Shown in pieces: positions 25,212 through 38,368 of a stretch of DNA of 57,087 nt. Positions within the stretch are counted from its first letter, which is position 1, and each line of letters starts with the position of its first letter. Position numbers and translations under genes: made by a program. A model generated the notes under the pieces. It ran no database searches, had not been told where the DNA came from, and saw only the letters and a program-made list of their open reading frames with translations. The DNA is from Ichthyophonus hoferi (Eukaryota; Opisthokonta; Ichthyosporea; Ichthyophonida; Ichthyophonidae). The DNA lies in contig NAOQ01000391.1 in the NCBI GenBank assembly GCA_002751075.1, positions 7,077 through 64,163 on the forward strand. The letters run 5' to 3'.

Positions 25212-27780
25212 ATGGAGAATACAGGTCAACCAGGGATAGTCCTTATGGTCAAGGGGACTACAGTGACACCCCCAGAAGAGGATATATATATACAGGTAAA
25301 CAGCTATGACCTCTCTATGTTCTGTCGGTTTTTAGTGTGTAGAATGGTACACTTACAGTCTCTAGTGACAGGCCTTTGCAGCCGAGGGGATACAGGCTAG
25401 GGTGGTACCTGGCCTAAACTGTACTAGTTGTAATCTCCATGTTCTCCATGACTTACTCACTAAAGATACTTGCTCTGACCTATATTCTGCAATCATAGTT
25501 ACCAGCCCTCGTGCTGTGGACTCCCTACGACTAGGTAGGTAACCCTCTTCACCCTGTACGATGTCTGTTAATACTATCTATTTGTCCACCAACATGCGGT
25601 ATGTTCTACCTTAGCACTCCCTAGGCCACAGCCCTGTTTGTTCGCCCTTCCGATCTATGTGGTGGGCCCTGCTACAGCTGCCGCTGTAAAGCAACTAGGA
25701 TTTTCAGGTGAGTGGAAGAAGGTGGAGATGGCTAATCACTAGAACATGGCTTTATCCTTTTTATAGAGAGTACGGTTAGATTGTACTGTTGGGCCTGTTT
25801 GTTTATTGTACAGAGAAGAATGTTTTTTTGGCAACATAACAGTTGTGCAAAGGCTCTTATATATGTTAATATTTGTGCTTGGGATGGAAGCATGTTAAGT
25901 TAAGATGGAACGTAAGAGGGTGGAGAGACAAAGAGGAAGAGAGGGTGTGTGAGAGGGTGCGAAAGAGACGGGGCAAGATATATAGTTGCTATTCTATTAC
26001 AAACAGTATAACGGTTAATTATACGTATCTAGATGTCAGGGGGGAGGAAGCAGGGACAGGCCTAGCTCTTAGTGAAGTGATAGCCAAGGATTACTGGGCA
26101 GGGCCTGAGACGAGGTTAGTAGTCTTACTATGATGTCAGGCGTAATATTCTTTATATCTAGGTTTACACCTGATTAGTCTGCTAATATCTCAGAGAGGGT
26201 GTATGTATAATGGATGTGAGAGCATATCTTGGTACCGTGGTATGATGATAATAAGTACAACACAGTAAGATAATAACTACAATACAGTAAGATAATAACT
26301 ACAATACAATAAGATAATAACTACAGCGCAGTAAGAGAATAGCCACAACACCGTGAGATAATAACTGCAACACTGAAGGCAGGGCAGAAGGGATAAAGTA
26401 TAATGGTACATGGTTGCAGTGTGAAGTCATCTGGGTAATACTTACCTGTATGGCCTACCTCCGTGGCTATTACAGTAGGCCATGTTGTTATCTTAGGCAC
26501 TAAACAGTGATTTACATCACACAACAGACACCTGCAAGCAGGTAAGCCCTTACTGCATCTTCATGGCGACAAGCGAAGGAACGAGCTTCCTACAAGCCTC
26601 CAGGCCAGTAACATACCTCTCTCTAGTCTCTTAGTGTAAGTATATATTTTTACGTGTGGAAGCATTGGCATAAAGGGCACACAAATGGTAACTAAATAGT
26701 AGACTAGGGTGGGATTGAAAGGGGTTGTGAAGCATTTATCTAGTATAGGCTACCTAGACATCCTGATTGTAAAGAAAGGGAGGATCAAGACAGTATATTA
26801 TTATAAGAACCCTGTTTTCTTTCATATGATTGCAATATGTAAGGTGTTCAATAGTAAGACATCAAGTCAAGTGTACTGTAAATGCAATCAATGCGTTTAT
26901 TGCTAGCAAGATAATATTTTGGATAGACAGAGATATAAAATATTTCAGGACTCTACTTCTATTGACACTCTCTATCCTATCATGGTTGCACCGCCACTAG
27001 TTCGTTTTTATGTACAGGTAAGTACAATGGGGTGACTGCCTCTGGTCACTCTTTCGCTAACCCTATAAAGGTTAACCCTCACTAAGCTACCTCTCTAGTG
27101 CAATAGGGCAATACCTAATGGTCTATACAGCCATAACTGCTAACAGTCCCACCCATGTAGATATGAAACCTTGGCCAACCCAGACCTATCGGACATCCTA
27201 ACTACTACTGTAGGTACTACTCGAATAGACTGGGTTGTCTTCTTCAGCCCCTCAGGGGTTACTGCTGCCATGTCTGCTGTGAAGGTGGGTTTAAGGCCTG
27301 ACCTTGCAGTGGTTTGAAGTGGGGCACAGTGGGTGCTAGTTAATATGTAGTTATTGCTTCAGTTTGGCTTGGTGATCATAAAGAGGTTGGGGTAGAGGCA
27401 AATAATGCAGAAGGTCTGTAACCAGTTAGTAATGAGCATGAGCAAACTGCATGAGAATGGTTGGTCTGTTCTGCAGGAAAGCTGGATCATATATATAATG
27501 TGACTGGCATGATATCAATGCTTGGTGTAACCCATCAAACACACATTGACAGGCGTATTTATATATTAACATATGTACTTACCCTCGTTATTACTCTCTC
27601 CCCACTCTCCCATAATATTAGGAAGCTGTACTAGATCCCAATCAAATACTTATAGGTAGCATAGGTACCACCACAGCCACTGCTCTGGAAGCAGCTGGCT
27701 ATCATGTTGATGCTATAGCTGCCTCTCCAACACCTAAAGCACTAGCACAAGCTGTACTGGCAGTTGGTAGAGCAACATAA
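25212..27780 (+). CDS. UROS: Uroporphyrinogen-III synthase
   Basis: Heme pathway enzyme that cyclises hydroxymethylbilane to uroporphyrinogen III with inversion of ring D. Seven exons join in frame to 270 aa, close to the usual length of about 265: 25212-25295, 25372-25534, 25615-25707, 26033-26114, 26528-26635, 27161-27284, 27622-27780. Recognisable blocks in order are SAIIVTSPRAVDSL, IYVVGPATAAAVKQLGF, GEEAGTGLAL, HLHGDKRRNELP, LVYETLANPDL, VVFFSPSGVTAAM and the C-terminal IGTTTATALEAAGY...ASPTPKALAQAV. These follow the two-domain HemD fold, including the family's conserved late tyrosine region (VYET) and SPSG loop. The enzyme is normally cytosolic. A polyadenylation-type AATAAA lies at 27981, 200 nt past the stop. 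Identification is by motif order. Confidence 0.93.
26245..26375. repeat. 22-bp tandem repeat, about six copies
   Basis: Imperfect tandem copies of a 22-bp unit of the form aagataataactacaatacag lie in UROS intron 4. The last copies diverge (agaatagccacaacaccg). It is a minisatellite inside the intron and does not disturb the exons. Confidence 0.85.
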
Positions 27781-30259
27781 ATCTTTGGTAATCTATTAGG
27801 TTGTCTAGATAATTGTGAAGACAAACTTGGTTCAAAGGTAGACGGCGGTCCTGAAGGCAGGACTTCCTATATTTAAAACCCTGGCTTCAGTCAGTGTTAT
27901 TCTTCTTCTGCCTACCCCCCATCTTGATTTTAAAGAATATGGAAGCTATTGTTGTAATTTTAAAATTCGGTATACTAGAAAATAAACTATAGTTAATTAT
28001 ATTGGCTATATTTTTAAGATAATAACATATGAGGATGCGATTGGTATAGTTTGAATAGCTGTGACAGGATATCTTTGTAATTGGTTTATCATACCATTGG
28101 TTTTCATAGTCTCTCTATCTGGTTATACCTATGTAACTGCTATATTGTCCTCTTGTATTAATAGAATCAGGAATGATCAACTGGTTAAGCAGTACCTATG
28201 TTACTAAGACAATACAAAAGCCATATCCTGACCGTCTTCAAATGAGAACCTGTATTGTACTATATAGCTAATTTTGGACCAGGTATATTTCCATCTACAT
28301 ATATGGGTACTATTCACTAGATTATTAGTTCAACCTTGGTTCTAACTATGTAGGTTAACTCCACCTTTGATCTATATTATATAGATGTATCTGGATCACA
28401 TATTATCCTAACCGATGATGGTTGTTTTCACTTAGTTTTTGTTTGTGTAGATAAAAAATATCTTAAGTAAAATGTGGCCTCCTATTAACAGAATGCATCT
28501 TTGATGATTTCACATATAGTAAGCCTAGAACATGGCCGATTGAATATTAGTGGGATTGTATTTATTGTATTTTTTACGGAGGTATATATATAACATACTA
28601 TACTATAACCACATAATATAATCATTGGCTCCTCATTTGGGGACGCATTATTGAGCCTAGCCAATCAACAGTCAAACATTTTGGACTCAATATAATGATT
28701 ATTGGTTCTTTTGAATATATAGAATTGACCATTGACAACTGTTGTTGTGTATTTTTAAAGTCAATCACACTATGTTTAGTCATCCTATTAAGTATAACAT
28801 AATAATTACTTCCATTTAGGTAAGAATGGGGCAAGCCACGCTATAGTCCGGTCATATCTATATACCTAACCTAACAAACGAATAACAGTATCAGAGAGTT
28901 AATACCCCCATATATTTACTACATGCTATTTACAGTCCTTTTTGTTAAACAACATAATAAACACTACCCAGGTTTGTTCACGTGTAAACCACATCTGATT
29001 GTGATAAAGATCAAGATAATGTTGCACATGAAAGTCCGATAATGAACTTCGGGAGTCAAATTTTGGAGACAAATCGAAAGTATTTTAAATTCAGAGTGAA
29101 GTAGTTTAAAAACACATTCATGTATAGAGACTGATTGTTGTTATTATCAACTACATGATTTATAATTATTGTTTTTATACTACCATCGAGGTACACTCAT
29201 CTGCAACAGTAATTAACAGTTCGATAATTATTATTTATAATTTACCAGGAGACAAGGCCATGGCACTAATTTTATTGCTCTAATTATTCCAATTTTGGCA
29301 GGCTCCGGTTTCCAAACAAATATTTGCATAAAAATTTTCTTTTCCCTTTTCATAATGCATTACAAATTTTTACAATATTATACGTAACTAAATACTATGA
29401 AATAAATTTCCTATTAGCGTATCACAGTTTATTTCCTTCCAGCATATCTCAGTTTATCTCCTGCATGTATTTTCTACGGCATGTATGTCTGAGTATCATT
29501 ATCGCCTTTTATTTTGGCGCCAAACATAATAGCTAACCACTAATGGATATATAATTTGACTATGTGAACTACGATGACGGGTCACCAGCCAATCACACAG
29601 TGCGCTGTTTTTCTACCCTTTTGTTACAGTAGCCCAACACAACACTTTTAAACTGTCTCCAATTTTAACGAGTGAGGCGGATAAAAGAAGAATGCTACCA
29701 CTACATCTTTGTTTATAACAACGAAATGTTTATATGCAATGTTGTTGGCAGAGTTAAAATTGAATTTGTTTTTTACCTTTCTGTCCTGCTCTTATTCCGA
29801 TCTTGCTATTAGAATCTCTAACGAAGATATCCTCTTGCTCAGTATTCTGGAATACAGCACTGGATCTAACACGTGAGACAATGGTTGCGTCATAAGTGTT
29901 ATTTTTCTTTTAGCCATTTAAAATTATTTATAACGTAGGGTAAAGTAATGATAACTTGCATTATTCTGAATATAGAACTCTGATTTGCAATTCGGGCCTG
30001 TTTAATATTATCAATGCGTGAGTGAATATTACTGCATCTATTCGTGCTAAAACTATCTTCTTGATTATTGGATAATAAAGTATAAAGTTTATATGACCAA
30101 TCAGAAAAAAACAGATCTTTGTATTTTATTGGTTCCTGTGGCAGATTATAGCTATAGGAATGCAGATTGAACCAGGTATTTTTCAGCCGGGCCTCCTCAT
30201 ATAACCCAAGGCAGAGGTATGATATGTTATTATGATCTAGGATATATTATACAATAGAT
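27781..30259. other. Intergenic spacer with CCAAT-type motifs
   Basis: About 2.5 kb, AT-rich, between UROS and the SDR gene. It contains CCAATCA near 28661, 29590 and 30097, GATTGG near 28032 and several further ATTGG/CCAAT cores. The copies nearest the SDR start (30097 and ATTGG near 30130) sit where a promoter would be expected. No exon, RNA gene or recognisable mobile element was found. Confidence 0.5.
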
Positions 30260-32855
30260 ATGTTAGCCTTTATACTGGAAGTTATACAGTCAGTGGTGCT
30301 CATAATATACTACTGTGTGGAATACCTTGTACTTTGGGTGTTCCCACAGAGAAAGTCTATCAAAGATGAGGTACATATTTTTTGCCACCAACCCCTATTC
30401 CCCCCCTCTCCCTTCCCTTCCCCTAATGTCATGCCTTTATAACACCTTACACTTGCATATATGTGAAGACCTTAGCAACTATATTTAAGCAGGCATTCCT
30501 TGTGGTTGCCACCATATTGGTATTACATGCAGTGGCATGTTATACCCCTTTCTATAGTGACCTAGTCTTACCTCTCTAGGCCTTCTATGTATATAATCTT
30601 TACTGCCTGCAATATATTATTTTACTTGTATTCCTTGTGTACGTAGTTTTTTTCGTAATTGGCGCCACAGTTGCTCTGTAAGCCTGGTCTTTTCTACACA
30701 AATGATTTACCTAGAATACCTCACAGGTAGTGTTAATCACTGGCGGTGGGTCTGGTATTGGGCGGCTGATGGCCCTCAAGATGGCAGACCTAGGGGCGGT
30801 TCTGGTGTTGTGGGATGTGAACGAGAAGGCCTTGCAAGGGGTGACGGAGGAAATTAAGACTAAGGGGGGTAGGGCAGTTTATTATAGAGTGGATGTCACG
30901 GATGCCGAGGCGGTTAACGAGGCCGCTAAAAAGGTAGGTCAGGAGGGGCGATGATTACTAGAGGCCTGTAGTAACGGTAACAGAAAGAATGGTTGGCCGC
31001 TAGACCTGAAGACTGTACTTACTACAATATTGACTTTAGATCCCTTCTATACAAACTCTATAACCACTTGGTGTGAGTAGTGATTGTTAGTACCAGAAGG
31101 GATGGTAGTAGGGTGGCTATTCTCTGGTAATAGGTTTATAGGTAATATAACATGGAGAGGGTGCCTACAGGTAGTGGAGACAGTGGGGCCTGTTACTATT
31201 CTTGTTAATAACGCTGGAATTGTTAGTGGCAAGCGCCTGTTAGATATTACCAATGAACAGATGCGCAGAACCTTGAATGTTAACTGTATCTCCCATTTCT
31301 GGACTGTGAGGGTATGTACTATATATGATAGCTAGACCTTACAGGGGTAGAATATGCTAGGGGGCCGAGGGGGAGGTGTAGATAGGATAACTTTACTGGC
31401 GTATACAGTGAAGGAGAGAGGGTCAAGGACGGAGGATCCTTATTGGGTGACTGATAATTAAAGGCATATGCGCCTTTACTATACCCTGGATGAACCCCAG
31501 TAACTGCCAGTCAAATGGGAGTATTCCTGTGAGTTAATGGAGGTGCAGATTATATAATGTCTATAAGATAGCGAGGGTGACAGTATATATATAGATAGAG
31601 AGAATAATGACATAGTCTTAATCTGGCCAATAGGATAACCCCCCTTCCTTTCCAGGCCTTCCTTCCTAGCATGATTGCAGCCAATCACGGCCATGTAGTG
31701 ACGGTAGCCAGTGCGGCAGGTCTTATTGGCACCCCTGGATTGGTTGATTACTGTGCCTCTAAGTTTGGCGCTGTAGGCTTTACAGAGAGTCTCCGAAATG
31801 AACTGATGCGATTGGATAAGCCTGGTGTTAAAACCCTCCTCGTCTGTCCCTTGTAAGTGAGTCTGTCTGTGTTATCTCATTGGTTTAGGTTATGTGAGGG
31901 AGGAGGGAGAACCCTGATAAATGGTGGTAGGAATAGTTATAGTGGTATGGATTGATATGACGTAATATGACTCCCCGTATATATATAGTACTAACCGTCA
32001 TTTTTAATCGTCCATATGATTGGCTGAGGCATTGCCCCTGTGGCATGGGCAACCCTCACAGAGCCTGAATATATTTTTAAGTTGCCAAAGAGATTGAGTA
32101 ATATTTGTTATTAATTTATTGTTGCTTTATCTCTAATAATCCAATTATGGCCAAGTCTTTAATTCCGTTTTGGTTGATAGAACGTACTCCTAGTAGTTGT
32201 AATTATTGTTGCCTCCATATGCAAGGCATGAGATCCCCTTGGTAACCATATGGGGGATGCAGCTTTATCAGTACAGGCCTCTTCGAAGGGGCCAAGACTA
32301 AGTTCCCTTACCTCTTGCCTATCTTAGAGCCTGAATATGCTGCCGACAAGGTATGTAGCGGGTAGGGTGAGATATGGGTGATATTACCCTGATGGGTTAC
32401 ATACTGGGCTTTATAGTTTCTTATTCGGGTGATGTGTGTAAGATGATGTCGTCAGGACAGGTGCTCCTAGCCAATAGTAAGCTTTTACAAGAATGATACA
32501 TATTGGTGGTGATTACAAAACTGAGCGTACCATTCGGAACCAATGATGATAGGCTGTGTTGTAAGAGGGCTGATACAGACACACACAGAGTTATAATGAT
32601 AATGGTCCAAAGAGAAAGTGGCAGGATATATAGGCTATATGCCCCAACAGGTCCTAGTACTTAGTACTAACTCTAGAGGGAGGGTAGATTGTGGAGAGTA
32701 TTCAGACGGACAATCCGCTCCTAGTCATGCCCCGTATAGTTCACTTCAACTTCGTACTGCGTGCGATCCTGCCTACCAAGGCTATTGACCAGTGTGGCCG
32801 TCTACTAGGCACCTTGGATGCCATGGATGACTTTGAGGGCCGCAAGACCAAGTAA
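30260..32855 (+). CDS. SDR16C-family short-chain dehydrogenase (RDHE2/17beta-HSD11-like)
   Basis: NAD(P)-dependent oxidoreductase of the SDR16C group, whose members act on retinoids or steroids at ER or lipid-droplet membranes. Six exons give 303 aa: 30260-30370, 30727-30933, 31171-31311, 31656-31852, 32263-32350, 32688-32855. An N-terminal hydrophobic anchor (about 3–28) is followed by [10 protein letters not shown], as in RDHE2/HSD17B11. The cofactor site is TGGGSGIG (42–49). NNAG is at 119–122. The catalytic Ser172 and Tyr185-x3-Lys189 (YCASK) are present, and ISTGLF follows the PG region. All catalytic residues are intact and the length is typical. Substrate cannot be read from sequence, so no symbol is given. 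The 411-nt intron before 32263 is the longest. Confidence 0.92.
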
Positions 32856-35563
32856 TACCTCACATAATTACACCCCATGATTGGACAATTGACCAGCTGT
32901 GCCACCCAATGGAGTCTAGCCTTCAGCGATTAGTATCCAACCACACCAAGTGTATGGGCATGTTTATAAAGAACTTAAAGAACGGAGAAGTATAGTATAA
33001 CACGGAAAGAATATTTTAGTCCCTATACTATTTGTGGTTGATTAATAATCAATGAAAGAATCCCTCACGTATGATTGGATTAATGTCAAAGAAAGTTTTA
33101 GTAGGGAACCTATACAATATAGCATTGTAATAATAGGAATATATATGTATACATCCTTGTGAGATTCAATCGTTGTACATTCTCTTGTCTTGCCCGTTCA
33201 TACTGTTCTCCTTTGTTATATGGTGCAGCTATACGGGGTTCTGTTCCCTATGCCCCATACTGGGCTCCCCGGCTACATATACCCTTCTTTCTCTCTCCGT
33301 CACTCCACGCATGGTTTCCTTTGTGAGTTATTGTTTTTTACTTAGTATTAATAAGGGTCAAGCATTGACAACCCAGACCTTACCATGATATCACCATACG
33401 CATGGCTAGTCTAACCGCCCATCCTTCTCATACACTAGCTATTTCATCTTTTAAATATTCTTTCAGTTACCATATCTTCCTCAAAGCACAACCTCAACGG
33501 TTGCTCTACCTTTGGGTCTGCCGAGTAACTATATGTGTGATAGTGATGATTCTCACAGTATTACTCCTTAAACTACAATATACCAACGAACTCGCAACCA
33601 AACACAGCCACCATATACCCACTCAACATAATATACTGATGTCTTAACCGCTACATAAAACCTGTTAGAGGTGGCCCATGATGTGGTTCCAGACCTCAGT
33701 TGGTGGCCATGCATTCTCCAATCCTACATAACCTTGCACATTTCTATGCGCACATAATATGGTATTAGTAGTGATTGCATAGCATGGTAGTACATTTATA
33801 CTACTGTGTTATAACAGAGGTTATAGGCCGTATCTACCAATTATCACAATGCCTGGAGGGCTCATCCTTTATCTACCAACCTGTGATAACATTGAAGTGG
33901 GTCAGTCTGTTACCATCTTTAGTGTGAGCTCCACGTTACTCTTATTGTGAGTTAGGCGCCCTCTTTGTCCTAATATCTTGTTCAGTCTAACCCCTGTCTC
34001 CCGCTCTTTCTTACTGTCACTACTTGCTGTTGCTTGGCAACCTTTTCCTGCGGATAGTGTTATACATGTCTTCCTTTGACCCAACTGATATTACAGGCTA
34101 GCCACCATTGGCTATTACCCATGAGGGTCCTAACTGGCAGCACTCTAAAATTCCATACGGCCTCGATACCCATATGGGGGTAACCTTGCCATCTAGAATA
34201 TATGGGTTGGATGCAATATACTAAATAATATGGCATCATCTTTATTGTTATTACTTTATAATAGTCTATGAAAGGATAGCAACCTGTACAGATTATGGTA
34301 GAGAAGGAATAGTGCAGACAATACACTAGAATGGTTATCAACGTATTGGTTATTTCTAGCTAAATGATCTCACAAACAGATAAACAATACAACCCATGGT
34401 ACAGCATTACTATTTGGTAAATATGTAAGTATGTAAGTAGCACATAGACGGAGATACTACTAAAATAAGGAGGTAGAAATACAAGCAAATACATCCCAGT
34501 CCACTCGCTTATTTTCTATGACCCACAATACACATTATATAAAGTCAGAAAACCTTAAATGTATCTTGGTCCAGATGCACTCTGAACTATAACTACAAAT
34601 TTCCGACTTGTAATACTTTCGGAGGTCAATCTACATATGAAGAGGAGCATTAATTTGATTAACAGTTATGAATGGCGATAACGGAATGAGAAGGAGCCGA
34701 GTCAGAACTAATCTCATACCATCTATTTGTATCTAATATAAGTATATGTTATGAAAATGAAGGTGTAATATCCACTTTTTCCTAGCTGTAATCTAGCCCA
34801 GGGAAGTAATAGGGGTTAGCCGTCTCCCACTCTAATATTGCACTGCACCTCCAGCCCAATATTGAATTGGTTTTTCACTCCATGATAGTAGGTACCAACT
34901 ATTGACGCCAAAGTTTTGTAGGTAAGAGAGACTTTGATTGAAACTATTTCACACGGCCCTGGGCATTATGTAAAAGGACCAAAGGGTTGGTAACTCATGC
35001 TATAGGATAATGCTGGTAGTAAAGCTTGACTTAGGTGAGGTAATACTGAACAGAAAATTCTATGTCCCTCCAATGTGTACTTTCAGACAGAACACTGTAA
35101 GAACCAATAGATAAACTAGTGATTATATAGATATATATACTATATCTCTTTATCACTATATTGCTATATAACTATGTAACCATATAACTATACCTATATA
35201 ACTATAAAAGTATATAACTATATTACTATATAATTATGTAACTATAGAACTATAAAAAACTATATAACTCTAAATGTATATACTAGCTAACTGTATAGGA
35301 TGCTAGCCAAAATACCGAATGTGTTTATTTCCGATTATAATGTGAATGACCCTGCTTTACCAGCCAATCAAATAGGAGGAATTCTAAATGATATCTTGGA
35401 ATATTAATAGCGTTCTACAATAAAATAACTATTGGAACCGATCCGGCCCGACCCGATAGCATCCAGCAGGCAGTACAGTAAATAGCCTACAGTAGGTGTA
35501 TAAACCGTGAAGTAATGTACTTGCTGCAGACTAGTTATTTTCACTAATAACACAGATAGCATT
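32856..35563. other. Intergenic spacer
   Basis: About 2.7 kb between the SDR stop and CCDC47. It has TGATTGG near 32878 and 33069, and CCAATCA near 35370, about 190 bp before the CCDC47 start. Short open frames at 33173–33647 show no family resemblance. A TATAACTA-type simple repeat lies near 35130–35280. No further gene is supported. Confidence 0.5.
35128..35285. repeat. TATAACTA-type simple repeat
   Basis: Imperfect repetition of ctatataactatata and atgtaactata units for about 150 bp upstream of CCDC47. Low complexity only. Confidence 0.8.
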
Positions 35564-38368
35564 ATGGCAGGAATGTCCGGGTGGGCTCTTGTTGCGTTGG
35601 GCTTAACGGCCCTGCAAATTGTAGCTGGTATGTTGTAATGTTATTTTGTCAACCCTTGATCAAATTAAAGGAGGCCCACTGAGAGGTAGCCCCCAGGTTA
35701 TCTATAGTTTTCGTGCAAGTGCCTATAATCAGGAAGAATATTAATTATGGCGTGGTTGTTATATCTGTCTGGTACCTAAGTTGTCTCGCTGTGAGCTCTG
35801 ACACCGCTCTATTTCAGGGGAGGTCTTGGAGACCGCCGAGGGAAAGAAGCCATTCGTCTTTGGGTAAGTAGTGTTGAGATGAATATTAGGGGGGGTGGGT
35901 GGCGGGGAAGGTAAGGGGAAAGGACAGATCCACTGACAGGCTGTTAACCTACAGATCTCGAGGTATTGTGACCAACTATATCTTAGGAGGACCACCTAGA
36001 TCCCGTTTTCTTTAGGTCTCGTGGTGAGAGGTTACAGGACTGACAAGAGGGGGTGGGAATGAACAGAACTGGTATTAGAGAATTTCTATTTGGAGATAGT
36101 ATCTGCCTTTGTCCTGTCTCTGTTTGCTATGAAATACTTCAGAGGTCGATCTACTAATACTCAATTGGTGACCAAGTGGTAAGTGAAGGTACCAAGGGAG
36201 AGGATAGGGGGAAGTGGGGAGAGCTAATAGGGTAGGGTAAAACAGGATTACAGCCAACAGAGATCTATTTTTGAAGAACTTCAGCCTGGTGGGAGATCGC
36301 CAAGGGCTTTTGATTAAAAAGGGGGTAGGGAGATACGTGCTGTGGTGCAGTGGAAGAGTCAACTGCAATTACCTAGTAGGCATATGGCAGGTAGGTTATA
36401 GGGAGGAGGGGGAGATGGTGATGGGAGACTGACTGTATGCGCCTATCTAGTTGGCTAAACGTCACGACCTCTTTACTTCTATATATGGACTATTCAAAAC
36501 GCAATACGATACCCTGGTAAGTGATACCATTGGTGCTATCTTTGTTGTGAGTTGGAGATGTGTGTGGGAGGGGAAGGGATATTGTTGGCCATGATGGGAC
36601 AGGCCATGATAGTAGGAAGTATGGTAGATACCTCAAGGAGGTGGCCAGCTTTAAGGCACTATGATGCCAAACAGTGCTATGACTGATTGACCCTCGGTAG
36701 ACCATAGAGGTGGACATGGATCCTGAGGCTATTTCCCCCTTTGTCTTCTGCGTGGCACCAGCCAAGAAAGAGAAGAAAATACGGGAGGCACTACAGGATT
36801 TGGTAAGGAGGAGCATGGAGTTGGAGCTAGGGGTGGGGAAAGGGCCTGGTACTAATTGGATAGTATACAGGATAACTATGGTGACCGCCTGAATGCTGCC
36901 AGTTTTGATATCCCTCCAGGATTTGTGGTCCTCTCTGATAGTGCTGAGGCAGCAGAGAAGGTGTGGTATATGATTGGGTGGTTAGGGGTGAGGTAGGGGC
37001 GGTGCTAACCAGGGTTCGGTATCTAGGTGATGGCCAATGGGGTTGCGGAGATTGTTCGCAAATATGCTTCCTACATTGAATATATCCACTTTACCGACCA
37101 GTACCAGGAGGCTCTTCCCGAGTAAGTATGGGAATAGGTAGAAAGCCATAGATGATTGATAGCTTGGGCATGGGGTTGGATGTCAGTGTGGGGCCAGAAT
37201 ATTTTCATTTGCATGTTTTACATTTACCTAGGTATGCTACATTTGGCTTTGTACTATATTCAACTATAGTGCTTCTGCTCAAGGCTTGGCGTATGCTTAT
37301 TGGCTATCGATTTATAGTATCATGATCTGATTGGGTACTGTAAGGTAAAGAGACATTGGTGCAGTCGGCCCCTATTAACTAGAGCTTCTTGTCACTGATT
37401 GGCCACACAGTTATTCTAACACAGAGGAAGAAGAGGTGCCACCTCCCGAGCCAGAGACCCGTCTAAGGTTCTGTTTCAAGGTGAGTAAAGGGTCATGGAG
37501 GGTAGGAGAGTATCGTGGTATGGCTGGGTGGAGACTGATAGGTCTTGCCCCAGGTTCCCCTTACAGGTTCCATTGCGGAGATGGGGGAGTTGCAAGAGCT
37601 GACTGAATTTGTAATCAACTGCATTGACAATGTTAAGATTCCTATGAGCATGGTGGTAGGTTTCCCTTGGGACATGTTCAGCTATTGTATTTTCTCCTCT
37701 AGGTCCAGACCAGGCTTAAAGCATCATGCTAGTAACTACCATTACTCTGCTATGGCCTAGGGTTGCTGTGTGACCTATAAGCTGGGCATGGGCAGGGATT
37801 ATGTTACAGGTTATGATTGGTCCCAGATACATATGTGGTTTTCAAATGACTGGGTGATTGATTATAATCCACCAGTGGGGTATGTTACAACTGACCTTTG
37901 ATGACTTGTGCCCCATTCCCCCTGCTAGGGTACCATTGACTTAGTGCACTTTAATGATAGTACCTAGATAACAAAGTGGGGTTTGAAAAATACGCAGATG
38001 GGCAAGAGTAAGCCAATGAGGTTCTAGTAACTATGGTTTTTGCGTACTGATAGATAGGTTGCAATACAGGCTAGAGGCAAGGCTGAGAAGCTGCGCGCAA
38101 AAGCTTTGAAGGAGAGATCCAAGATTACACAGGCTATACAACAGGAGGTAAGTTGGGGAGAGAGGGAGAGAGAGATGACACCTTGGATCGAGACTGATCG
38201 ATGGGTATGATACAGGCCGATCTGAAGAAAAGGGAGGAGAAGCGTCTGGAGGAGAAGAAGGCCGCAGAACTAAAAGGGCCTGAAGCACAACGTAAACTAG
38301 AAGAGAAGGAGAATAAGAAGGAGAAGAAGAGGATGGAGAATCGCAACAAGGCACGCGTTGCCAAATAA
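35564..38368 (+). CDS. CCDC47: CCDC47 (PAT-complex ER membrane protein), short form
   Basis: ER membrane protein that, in animals, partners Asterix in the PAT complex and helps multipass proteins insert at the ribosome–translocon. The model gives 376 aa: 35564-35627, 35818-35863, an 8-nt microexon (36016-36023 or 35955-35962), 36079-36178, 36246-36390, 36451-36516, 36701-36802, 36871-36960, 37027-37121, 37411-37480, 37554-37655, 38058-38147, 38216-38368. In order: a signal-like N-terminus (MAGMSGWALVALGLTAL), a transmembrane segment after NFYLEI, FLKNFSLVG, the hallmark LWCSGRVNC, a globular DUF1682 region (SPFVFCVAP, EYIHFTDQY) and a C-terminal Lys/Glu/Arg-rich coiled coil (KKREEKRLEEKK, ending ARVAK). 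The long acidic luminal segment of vertebrate CCDC47 is absent. Human CCDC47, recalled from memory, aligns along the whole remainder. Confidence 0.9.
36016..36023 (+). other. Candidate 8-nt microexon of CCDC47
   Basis: Exon 2 ends in phase 2 (TTTGG|) and the transmembrane exon begins AG|AATTTC in phase 1, so a linker of 2 nt modulo 3 is needed. The sequence tttctttag|GTCTCGTG|gtgaga supplies exactly that, with a pyrimidine-rich acceptor and a good donor, giving Gly-Ser-Arg-Glu. A second 8-nt candidate, acctacag|ATCTCGAG|gtattg (35955–35962), would give the same four residues. Including both would break the frame. This is inferred from frame and splice sites, not observed. Confidence 0.5.

Noticed and set aside
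26951-27017. Exon-like segment with AG before and GTAAGT after, inside UROS
   Set aside because: Joining 26635 directly to 27161 gives LVYETLANPDL, the expected UROS sequence. Including this segment would interrupt a conserved block.
33173-33647. Two hydrophobic short frames between the SDR and CCDC47 genes
   Set aside because: No recognisable motif, no joinable exons, and the hydrophobic character follows from T-rich composition.
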